From: Planctomycetaceae bacterium
Lineage (GTDB): Bacteria > Planctomycetota > Planctomycetia > Pirellulales > Thermoguttaceae
DNA length: 15,719 bases
NCBI GenBank assembly: GCA_009776995.1
Contig: WRMR01000040.1
Location: 1 to 15,719 of the forward strand
Direction of reading: 5' to 3'
Position numbers and translations under genes: made by a program
Notes under the pieces: model-generated
Seen by the model: only the letters and a program-made list of their open reading frames with translations
Database searches by the model: none
What the model was told of the DNA's origin: nothing
Shown: piece after piece, positions 7,267-13,457 of the stretch
Layout: each line of letters begins with the position of its first letter
How positions within the stretch are numbered: position 1 is the first letter of the stretch

Positions 7267-9912
7267 TCAATGCCCCGGACGGATTTCGTACCACAGTGTC
7301 TTGCATTCCGGTCCGACGCGGAGTGGTTCGTTCTCGAAACGCAACGGCGGGTCCGAACGCCTGTTGCCGGCCTCGTCGAGCGGATAAACCAGCCAGACGC
7401 CTGCCGGTAACGTCAATTCGAGCGGAATGCCCTCACAAAGCACGGGCACGTCGCCCCATTTGTCCGCGAGCGTGTAAGCGTCGTCCGGTTCCCAGGGCGA
7501 TGCTATCGGTACTCCGATCAGCGATTCTGCTCGCGGTTTCGGCTCGCCGTTGCTATTGTGCATCGTCCCGGTTGCGGTGAGCAGATAGCCGCCGCTATCT
7601 AACTTGAGCAGTGAAATCGTCGCAAAATCCAGTGCCGTTTTGCCCGGCTTCATGCGAATCTTTCCACCGAAGTCAAACTCGCGGTCTCGCACAAAACCGG
7701 TGAACAACTTGACTTCCGGTGCATCGACCGTGAAATAACCAGCGTTTTCCTGGTCCATGTTCCAATAGAGTTCCTCTGTGCGGGAAGCATAAATTCGCGG
7801 ATCTGCCTTCGGAGCTAGAGTGTAGGGAGAAATGGGACTGGGCTCCCTCGACCTCATCAAAGCTGTTGCTTCATTGAGTGCGACATCAAACGAGCGTCCC
7901 AATGCCGAAAAATTGAGTGCGTGGGGCGATAATTTTTGCGTGAGAATTGCGATTTCACTGTTCTCGGAAAGAAAACGCACGTGAATACTATTGGCTGGTT
8001 TCACCAACCCCCTCGCAAACATCGCGGCACAGGCGGGCGAGTGAACCAACTGCAAGGCATGGACGTTCATGTCGAAGTAGCCGGTCAGTTTCACCGGTTC
8101 GGTGTCAACTTTATGCGCGTAAGTGTATTGGAAAATGCCGTTCCAACGCTGGAAACGCCCGAACGCGGCGATCATCGGCAAGCCTTCGCCGCTGTATTGG
8201 TTCGGGTACGGATGGTTGTACTCGCTGATCGTGTAGGGCATTCCCGCAACCCGTGCGGTGGCCAGCGGGCCGAAAATTTCCTTGTCGGCGGAGTTGGCCA
8301 GCGAACGGTTGCGAACGTACCAATCGACGCTGTCCCACGACTTGTTCGGCCAGCTCGGATGGTTCCAATAGGCATGGTTGTCGCAATAATCCAGCGCGGC
8401 CTGCACGTGCGTTGAACCGTAATTGAGCTGCGTTCCGCTGATCGGCACCTTGACGCCGAGTTCGTCCTTGAGCCAGCGGTACATGCCGATCCAGTAGTTC
8501 CGCTCAATATCGACCAGAAACGCAACCCAATCCTTCGTCACGCCCGGCATTCGTTCCGCTTCGCTGCGTTTCAGGCAGGGGATCGTGCCGTCTTCGAGCC
8601 GGCAATCCTCCGGGAAGCCGAAATTGCCGCCGGGCTTGAGTGTTACGTCGTCCAGTTCATACCAGCCGACCGTCAAGCCCGTGATGCAGAACCGCGTCGC
8701 GTCATCGGTATCCGTCCCCAGAAATTGGAACGTGAAGGTCTGCCAGTCCTCCGTCAGATTCAATTGTGTTCCCACGCCGAGGACCGACCAGGGTTCGTGA
8801 TCCATCGAAACGCTCGTGTAAACCCGATTCGGACGATCCGACCGAATACGGAACGAAAGCGTGTAGGGCTTGCCTTTTTCCACCGTAAATTGGCGAAAAC
8901 CAATCTGCGGAACGTAGGAAACGCCGCCCATTTTTCTGACGTTCATGCGAAGTATCCCGTCACGAACAGTCGCGTCGCAATCGACAATGTCATCGACCTG
9001 CCAGTACCAGGTTCTGCCGTCAATGTCAAACGGCGTCTCGAAATCACCGCCCTTGAGAATCTCTCCGCCAAACGGTTCGTTGACAACCGCCCAGGCTTTG
9101 TTGAGTGCGTCTGTTGAATCATACTTTGCCGCAAGCCACTCATTCCACTGCCGCCGCAACTCCGCTTGGTACGGGTCCGGCAGATTGTCGAGCGACAAGT
9201 TGCTCCAGACATTCATCCAGACCAGCATAATCGAATCCTCATTGCTGATTTCGACCATCGCAACGGCGGGTTCCTCCGTGTAAGCCAGCTTCGTATAGGG
9301 ATTCACGTGCGTCAGCAACATCCGGGCGTATTCTTTTTGCTTTTCGATCATCGGCGGATAAAAGTTGCCGACGCCTTTGTCGTACTCCGGCCGCTGATCT
9401 TTGTGCGGGAAACCGTCACGGTCGTCCAGCCATCGCGCGACGTGCAGGTTGATATTGACGTAAATCCCCTGTGTTTTCAGGCAGTAAATCAGGTAATCGA
9501 GTTGATCAGCACGCTGAGGGTCGAAATCAGTATGATTTTTCGGATTCCAGCCGCCGAAAATATCCCAGGCGTCCATCCAATGCAGCCGAACACAATTGTA
9601 CCCGAACTTGGCCAGCCGGGCGGCAATCCGCTCGGACTCCTCGTGCGTCGGAAAGTTGGCCGCACCGGAAAGATTGGTCCCCCAAAAACGAATTTCTCCG
9701 GCGCCGTTGACGAACCTGTCTTCGGCACAACGGATAAACCCGTGCTTCCCCGCCGGGGCGTCGAGATACTTTGCGAAATTCGTCGCGTTGTCCGGGGCTT
9801 CGTAGGAAACGACAAACGGAAAAAAAGGCGAGGCGTCCTGGGAATACCCCGCGATAGGAAAACAACACAGAATGAGTAATGCGATTGTGAACGCACATTT
9901 ACCGACGGACAT
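7267..9912 (-). CDS. Secreted GH-A clan (GH5-like) glycoside hydrolase with inserted carbohydrate-binding module
   Basis: 881 residues, probably hydrolysing plant or algal polysaccharide outside the cytoplasm. Residues 1-25 are a signal peptide (hydrophobic core, then AGYSQ). The catalytic region shows the KHGFIRC and RFWGTNL entry motifs, CVRLHWMDAWD (R109, H111), the acid/base motif EISNED (N224-E225, codon 9238-9240), DNHAYW (H513, Y515) and the putative nucleophile in ISEYNH (E564, codon 8221-8223). Between E225 and E564 a ~145-residue beta-sandwich resembling CBM4/9 is inserted (about 286-430; FETPFD start, ELDDVTLKPGG end). Residues ~640-881 look like C-terminal beta domains. The ATG at 9912 is preferred over the adjacent one at 9915 because GGAGG lies 6 nt upstream. 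Transcription is divergent from the gene at 10152. Substrate cannot be read from the sequence; exact family is uncertain. Confidence 0.88.
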   Translation of the reverse strand: MSVGKCAFTIALLILCCFPIAGYSQDASPFFPFVVSYEAPDNATNFAKYLDAPAGKHGFIRCAEDRFVNGAGEIRFWGTNLSGAANFPTHEESERIAARLAKFGYNCVRLHWMDAWDIFGGWNPKNHTDFDPQRADQLDYLIYCLKTQGIYVNINLHVARWLDDRDGFPHKDQRPEYDKGVGNFYPPMIEKQKEYARMLLTHVNPYTKLAYTEEPAVAMVEISNEDSIMLVWMNVWSNLSLDNLPDPYQAELRRQWNEWLAAKYDSTDALNKAWAVVNEPFGGEILKGGDFETPFDIDGRTWYWQVDDIVDCDATVRDGILRMNVRKMGGVSYVPQIGFRQFTVEKGKPYTLSFRIRSDRPNRVYTSVSMDHEPWSVLGVGTQLNLTEDWQTFTFQFLGTDTDDATRFCITGLTVGWYELDDVTLKPGGNFGFPEDCRLEDGTIPCLKRSEAERMPGVTKDWVAFLVDIERNYWIGMYRWLKDELGVKVPISGTQLNYGSTHVQAALDYCDNHAYWNHPSWPNKSWDSVDWYVRNRSLANSADKEIFGPLATARVAGMPYTISEYNHPYPNQYSGEGLPMIAAFGRFQRWNGIFQYTYAHKVDTEPVKLTGYFDMNVHALQLVHSPACAAMFARGLVKPANSIHVRFLSENSEIAILTQKLSPHALNFSALGRSFDVALNEATALMRSREPSPISPYTLAPKADPRIYASRTEELYWNMDQENAGYFTVDAPEVKLFTGFVRDREFDFGGKIRMKPGKTALDFATISLLKLDSGGYLLTATGTMHNSNGEPKPRAESLIGVPIASPWEPDDAYTLADKWGDVPVLCEGIPLELTLPAGVWLVYPLDEAGNRRSDPPLRFENEPLRVGPECKTLWYEIRPGH

Positions 9913-9916
9913 CATA

Positions 9917-9924
9917 CACCTCCC
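9917..9924 (-). promoter_or_regulatory. Strong Shine-Dalgarno GGGAGGTG of the glycoside hydrolase gene
   Basis: GGGAGGTG on the minus strand. Its GGAGG core is 6 nt from the ATG at 9912 and only 3 nt from the ATG at 9915. This marks the true start region and argues against an ATG 17-18 codons further upstream (9966), which would put an unusual leader before the signal peptide. Confidence 0.75.
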
Positions 9925-9965
9925 GATGAGATTTTGGTTTTGAAAACGCGGAGACAAGACTTGCA

Positions 9966-9995
9966 ATTATACAGGAATCATTTGCGCTATGTTAC
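9966..9995 (-). promoter_or_regulatory. Candidate sigma70-type promoter of the glycoside hydrolase gene
   Basis: Minus strand: -35-like GTAACA (9995-9990), 18-nt spacer, perfect TATAAT (9971-9966). The predicted start near 9959 gives a leader of about 47 nt. An inverted repeat TTTGCGC (9981-9987) / GCGCAAA (10006-10012) overlaps the spacer and flanks the -35, so it is a possible operator. Confidence 0.45.
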
Positions 9996-10014
9996 ACCCA
10001 CTCCGGCGCAAACG

Positions 10015-10060
10015 CAGAGCCGCAATCGTGTCAGAACAATCGTAATCAGAGCCGCAATCG
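10015..10060 (+). repeat. Two direct copies of CAGAGCCGCAATCG, 32-bp period, between divergent promoters
   Basis: Identical 14-mers start at 10015 and 10047. The second is followed by GGAAGATTG, making a CAATC-GGAA-GATTG stem-loop. CAGAGCCGC is also the end motif of the palindromic repeats at 11153 and 15158, so these may be half-copies of that family. The position between two divergent promoters would also suit a regulator-binding site. Confidence 0.6.
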
Positions 10061-10089
10061 GAAGATTGTAAAAAACGCATTTTTTCGCC

Positions 10090-10118
10090 TTGCCAGAGTG
10101 TTCAGAGTTTGGTATCAT
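10090..10118 (+). promoter_or_regulatory. Candidate sigma70-type promoter of the 10152 gene
   Basis: TTGCCA (10090-10095), 17-nt spacer, TATCAT (10113-10118). This matches the consensus at 5/6 positions in each hexamer with ideal spacing. The predicted start near 10125 gives a leader of about 27 nt that just includes the ribosome site AGGAG (10137-10141). Confidence 0.5.
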
Positions 10119-10151
10119 TCGCAGGTTTCAACCAAAAGGAGAGATGCCATA

Positions 10152-11078
10152 ATGATGACCCATGTTTACAGAAACGCGCTGGTTTTCAGTGTGATTGCCA
10201 TCGGCATGACCGCAACGTTTGGTATGGCGGACGACGGCGACTCGGAAAAATACGTGTTTCGCTACAAGTTTCAGCCGGGCGAAGTACTCCAGTGGGAAGT
10301 GACCGCCCAAGTCAGCCAGTTGACAACCTTTGGTTCCAACCGCGACAACAGCGAGACGCTCAGCATCACGACCAAGAATTGGAAAGTCCTCGATGTTGAC
10401 GCCAATGGCACGGCCATTCTCGAATACCGCTTTCCCGACGTCAGCATGAGCAGCCGGTCGTCGTCGGAAGGCATTGATCGGAAATACGACAGCAAGACGG
10501 ATACCAAACCGCCGGTCGAGTTTCTCGACGTGGCCGAGCTGGTTAACGAACCGATTGCGCATTTCACAATCAATACCAAGGGCGAAATCCTCAAGCGGAC
10601 ACAAAAAGCGAAAGTGGCCGCGACCATGCAATTTGCGGAAACGGCGGAAGAAAACCGCATCACAATCCCCATGCCGGAACATGCCATCAGCGTGGGTGAC
10701 GCCTGGGACTACGCACGCGAGATCAGTATTCCGCAACCGAACGGGACAGTCAAAAAAGTGTCCGTCCGCGAACGTTACAAGTTGGAAAAGGTGCAAAACG
10801 GTGTTGCGACGTTTGATTTCAAAACTCACATCATCACGCCGCTTCACGACGACAAAGACACCGACTGGGCTTTGCGGACGAAAATACGGAACGGCAAAAT
10901 CCAATTCGACATGATCGAAGGACGGTCGATTTCACAACAATATGACGTGAAAAAAACCGTCATGGGCATCTTTCACGGCGGTCATGGCAGTGCAAGCTAC
11001 CAATCGCGCTTTGTCGAAAAAAATCTCCGCAACGAACCGGAAAAAGTGTCCATGGAAAACAGAAACGCAACAAAATGA
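10152..11078 (+). CDS. Secreted protein of unknown function, 'YKFQPGE' planctomycete-type family
   Basis: 308 residues from the ATG at 10152, chosen because AGGAG lies 10 nt upstream and the signal peptide (residues 1-26, ending FGMA before DDGD) then begins at the N-terminus; an ATG at 10155 is nearly equivalent. The mature part has the start motif YVFRYKFQPGEVLQWEV, then NWKVLDVDANGTAILEYRF, a KYDSKTDTKPP segment, INTKGEILKR and a late ISVGDAWDY motif. It reads as a beta-rich exported protein of a family I associate with Planctomycetes (possibly DUF6263-like; not confirmed). No catalytic motif is visible. It has its own promoter at 10090-10118, and its last codons form the left arm of a stem-loop. 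It converges on the LTxxQ gene at 11240. Function unknown. Confidence 0.85.
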   Translation: MMTHVYRNALVFSVIAIGMTATFGMADDGDSEKYVFRYKFQPGEVLQWEVTAQVSQLTTFGSNRDNSETLSITTKNWKVLDVDANGTAILEYRFPDVSMSSRSSSEGIDRKYDSKTDTKPPVEFLDVAELVNEPIAHFTINTKGEILKRTQKAKVAATMQFAETAEENRITIPMPEHAISVGDAWDYAREISIPQPNGTVKKVSVRERYKLEKVQNGVATFDFKTHIITPLHDDKDTDWALRTKIRNGKIQFDMIEGRSISQQYDVKKTVMGIFHGGHGSASYQSRFVEKNLRNEPEKVSMENRNATK

Positions 11079-11109
11079 TCGGGATCATCCCGACTTAACG
11101 TTGCGTTTC
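11062..11109 (+). terminator. Compound stem-loop over the stop codon of the 10152 gene
   Basis: Outer arms GAAACGCAAC (11062-11071) and GTTGCGTTTC (11100-11109) are perfectly complementary. They enclose a second palindrome, TCGGGAT-C-ATCCCGA (11079-11093). The left outer arm encodes part of the last residues and the TGA (11076-11078) sits inside the structure. There is no T-run longer than three after it, so it may protect the 3' end rather than act as a classical terminator. Confidence 0.5.
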
Positions 11110-11125
11110 ATTCCGGATTCTCTAC

Positions 11126-11238
11126 GACTCGCACAAAAATAAGTTATCCAACCAGAGCCGCAAGAGTTATCAAGCGGAATAACCGCTCCGTTACCGTCGC
11201 GGCTCTGATTTACCGAACAACTTATTTTGGCGTGAGTC
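11126..11238. terminator. 113-nt stem-loop between convergent genes, built on the palindromic repeat
   Basis: Outer arms 11126-11145 and 11219-11238 pair at 17 of 20 positions plus a G-U wobble, including perfect AAAATAAGTT/AACTTATTTT. They enclose the 55-bp palindrome 11153-11207. The structure starts 1 bp after the minus-strand stop codon at 11240 and ends 48 bp after the plus-strand stop, as expected for a bidirectional terminator. In the minus direction a TTATTTTTG run follows the GC-rich inner stem. Confidence 0.55.
11153..11207. repeat. 55-bp palindromic dispersed repeat, copy 1
   Basis: CAGAGCCGC...GCGGCTCTG with an inner near-palindrome (AAGCGG aataa CCGCTC). Its reverse complement matches 15158-15212 at 50 of 55 positions. 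Similarity to the second locus extends on the gene-distal side into a T-rich run followed by GTGCGAGT. Confidence 0.8.
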
Positions 11239-11239
11239 C

Positions 11240-12184
11240 TTAGTTGTTACCGCCTGCGCGGTTACCACGATTACCACCACCGCCTGCACCGCGGTTGCCG
11301 GCACCGGCTCCGCCGCCCGGAGCGTTTCCGCCACGGTTACCGGCTCCGCCGCCCGGAGCATTGGCTCCCGCTCCGGCAGGACGCTGAGGTCGCAGAAATT
11401 CGGGAACGTCTTTCATGAGTTCTTCAGCTTTGGCCTTCTGGGCGTCGGTCAAAGCGGCTTTCACAGCGGCAAAAAATTCCCCGCTGATTTTCTGCGTGGC
11501 TTCACGACGGGCAGTGCGTTCTTCCTGGGTTTGTTGGGGTGCATTGGGACCACCAGCGGCCGGGCCTAAAGCACGTGTGGCTTCCGCTCGTTTGTCAATG
11601 GCTTCCTGAACCTTTTTCTTCTGATCGTCGGTCAGATTCAAGGCGCGAAGCGAGTCAACGGTAATCGCGTTGCCTGCTCCACCGGCAAATCCCGCACCAC
11701 CACCGGCACCCGGACCACCAGCGGCAGGTGCGGGAGGATTCAAACCGCCTGTGCGCTGGAAGACCATTGCGTCATACTTTTCCACCTGCTCTTTGGACAA
11801 GATGGATTCAAGATTCTTGCGGGTTTCCGCCGCAATTTTTTGTGTACGCTCTCGAGCCGCTGCTTGCGCTGCCGGGTCGGGAGTTGCGGGCGCACCGCCA
11901 CCTGTTCGGGCGGGGGCGGGGTTGGCTTCACGGATGGCCCGGGTCGCATCCTGGTATTTTTGCCACTGATCATCCGTAACACCAAGTGCTGTCCGGGCGT
12001 CGGCAATTCCAAGAATACCGGCCTGCAAGCCCCCCTGGAAATTCTGACCGGCTTGAGGTCCCTGGCCGCCTTGACGACCTTGACCAGCCTGACGACCCTG
12101 ACCACCTTGTTGGGCCAAGACCATGGATGCGGTGGCAACCAGTGCCAAAACCGCAAAACTTGTGAGAAACATTCTTTTTGTCAT
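11240..12184 (-). CDS. Exported Gly/Ala-rich LTxxQ-repeat protein, paralog A
   Basis: 314 residues from the ATG at 12184, chosen because AGGAG lies 8 nt upstream; a start 7 codons earlier would add residues before a clear signal peptide (1-25, ending MVLAQ). Four LTxxQ-like motifs recur at 55-61-residue intervals: VTDDQ (69-73), LSKEQ (129-133), LTDDQ (184-188) and LTDAQ (245-249). They sit in charged helical segments separated by Gly/Pro/Ala-rich linkers, and the C-terminal ~45 residues are almost only G, A, N, R. LTxxQ motifs are known from the periplasmic Spy/CpxP family of envelope-stress chaperones; similarity beyond the motif is not shown, so that role is only suggestive. It lies 90 bp downstream of its paralog at 12275-13192 on the same strand and ends at the convergent stem-loop. 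Confidence 0.85.
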   Translation of the reverse strand: MTKRMFLTSFAVLALVATASMVLAQQGGQGRQAGQGRQGGQGPQAGQNFQGGLQAGILGIADARTALGVTDDQWQKYQDATRAIREANPAPARTGGGAPATPDPAAQAAARERTQKIAAETRKNLESILSKEQVEKYDAMVFQRTGGLNPPAPAAGGPGAGGGAGFAGGAGNAITVDSLRALNLTDDQKKKVQEAIDKRAEATRALGPAAGGPNAPQQTQEERTARREATQKISGEFFAAVKAALTDAQKAKAEELMKDVPEFLRPQRPAGAGANAPGGGAGNRGGNAPGGGAGAGNRGAGGGGNRGNRAGGNN

Positions 12185-12215
12185 ACAATTCTCTCCTGGA
12201 CTCAATTGTTGAAAG

Positions 12216-12242
12216 GTTACCTGTTGTTAAACAATAGGTGAC
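12216..12242 (-). other. 13-bp hairpin between the two LTxxQ paralogs
   Basis: GTTACCTGTTGTT (12216-12228) pairs with AACAATAGGTGAC (12230-12242) at all positions allowing two G-U wobbles. It lies ~30 bp after the upstream paralog's stop and ~30 bp before the downstream paralog's start. No T-run follows in the minus direction, so an mRNA processing or stabilising site, or a leaky attenuator, is more likely than a full terminator. Confidence 0.45.
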
Positions 12243-12274
12243 AAACGAAAACTTGGTTGAATGTGGACTTGGAA

Positions 12275-13192
12275 TTAACCCGGAAATTGACGGCCGCCGC
12301 CAGCACCGCCACGTTGCTGACGTTGTTCGCGGTTCGGGTTCGTGCCGGGCGCGCCCTCACCAGGTCGGAAGTTATTGAGGTTTCCACCGGGACGGTTACC
12401 ACCCTGGCCGGGTGCGGGACGTTGCAGGTATTGCGGCACATCCTTCATGAGTTCTTCCGCTTTCGCTTTCTGGGCGTCGGTCAAAGTGCCTTTCACTGCG
12501 GCATAGAACTCGCCACGGGCTTTCTGACCGGCTTCCTGCATCCGCGCACCAAAGGCCTGGCGTTCTTCCTGCGTCATGTTTTGGAAGTCTGGCATACCGC
12601 CTTGGGGACGCATGGCTTCCATCATTTTGTCCTGGGCTTCCTGGACCTTTTTCTTCTGATCTTCAGTCAGATTCAAGGCGCGAAGCGACTCGACACCGAC
12701 CATGCCACCCATGCCGAATCCCATGCTGCCAGGCCCACCTGCAGTTTGTGCGGGAGGATTCAAGCCGCCGCTGCTCTGGAAGACCATCACATCCATCTTT
12801 GTCACCTGATCGGCGGAAAGAATGGATTCGAGATTCTTCCGGCCTTCCGCCTGGATTTTTTGCATTTGCTCACGCATTTGCGCCATATCCGGAGCCTGAC
12901 CCTGCTGGGGGCGCGGCATGTTGGCAAACAAAGCCTGACCGGCTTCCTGAAGTTTTTCCATTTGGTCTTGCGTAATACCAAGTGCCGTTCGGGCTTCTTC
13001 ATTGAACAGAACACCCATAGCAGTTCCACCCATCATCATGCCGCCACCTGGACCTCCCGGTCCACCTGGGCCGCCCTGACCACCCTGTCCGCCTGGGCGA
13101 CCTTGGCCCCCTCCGGGTTGAGCCATCACCATTGTCGCTGTCGCAATCAGTGCCAGCACGGCAAAGCTTGCAAGAAACATTCTCTTTCTCAT
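12275..13192 (-). CDS. Exported Gly/Met/Gln-rich LTxxQ-repeat protein, paralog B
   Basis: 305 residues. AGGAG lies 7 nt before the ATG at 13192. The signal peptide (1-25, ending MVMAQ) closely matches paralog A (KRMFLxSFAVLAL). A PGG/QGG-rich collagen-like stretch (26-55) and a short Met-rich patch (52-59) precede four LTxxQ-like motifs at 73-77 (ITQDQ), 125-129 (LSADQ), 175-179 (LTEDQ) and 237-241 (LTDAQ). Shared blocks with paralog A include RKNLESILS, GGLNPPA, SLRALNLT, DQKKKVQEA and AQKAKAEELMKDVP, so the pair arose by tandem duplication. The C-terminus is Gly/Asn/Arg/Gln-rich. It is likely cotranscribed with paralog A. Function is unknown; Spy/CpxP-like chaperoning or matrix and metal binding are possible. 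A long antisense frame here is a composition artefact. Confidence 0.85.
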   Translation of the reverse strand: MRKRMFLASFAVLALIATATMVMAQPGGGQGRPGGQGGQGGPGGPGGPGGGMMMGGTAMGVLFNEEARTALGITQDQMEKLQEAGQALFANMPRPQQGQAPDMAQMREQMQKIQAEGRKNLESILSADQVTKMDVMVFQSSGGLNPPAQTAGGPGSMGFGMGGMVGVESLRALNLTEDQKKKVQEAQDKMMEAMRPQGGMPDFQNMTQEERQAFGARMQEAGQKARGEFYAAVKGTLTDAQKAKAEELMKDVPQYLQRPAPGQGGNRPGGNLNNFRPGEGAPGTNPNREQRQQRGGAGGGRQFPG

Positions 13193-13273
13193 GGAATTTC
13201 TCCTTTTTTCGATTGTTGAAACGTCAATTATTGTGTTTTGGAATATGGCACACTGTCTTTATAACAGACACCA

Positions 13274-13279
13274 ATTATA
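13274..13279 (-). promoter_or_regulatory. Possible -10 element (TATAAT) of the LTxxQ pair
   Basis: A perfect TATAAT on the minus strand lies 82 bp before the ATG at 13192, in an AT-rich stretch. The -35 at proper spacing is poor. An alternative in the same stretch is TTGTTA with an 18-nt spacer to TTATAA. The transcription start is therefore unresolved, but a promoter in 13210-13300 is likely because the purF gene ends ~265 bp upstream. Confidence 0.25.
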
Positions 13280-13412
13280 ATGTAACAAATGATAGTATGT
13301 TTCTGTTTCGCATAAAATAAAAAAATGGGGGGGAAAATCACAAATCACCTCAAAATGAACCGAAACTATCTGGAATCCCATCGATATTTTTGATATGCAC
13401 AATGGCTTTCAC

Positions 13413-13455
13413 AAAAAAACATGGTACATATAAATGATCTGGAATACCGTACATG
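13413..13455 (-). terminator. Weak candidate terminator after purF
   Basis: Directly after the purF stop (minus strand), CATGTACGGTA can pair imperfectly with TGTACCATG, followed at once by seven Ts (13419-13413). The stem is interrupted, so this rests mainly on position and the T-run. Confidence 0.28.
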
Positions 13456-13457
13456 GT

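Noticed and set aside
9166..9879. Plus-strand open frame of 237 codons
   Set aside because: Antisense to the glycoside hydrolase catalytic region, with no ribosome site and no recognisable motif.
10015..10060. CRISPR-like direct repeats
   Set aside because: Only two copies of 14 bp with an 18-bp gap and no cas genes; better explained as a regulatory or dispersed repeat motif.
10128..10904. Minus-strand open frame of 258 codons
   Set aside because: Antisense to the secreted 10152-11078 protein, which has a promoter, ribosome site and signal peptide.
12257..13219. Plus-strand open frame of 320 codons
   Set aside because: It is antisense to the LTxxQ paralog B, which has a ribosome site, a signal peptide and a clear paralog; the antisense frame comes from the biased Gly-rich composition.
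13327..13333. Run of seven G bases in AT-rich spacer, possible phase-variation tract
   Set aside because: It lies ~135 bp from the nearest start and outside the -10/-35 candidates; a G7 run alone is weak evidence.
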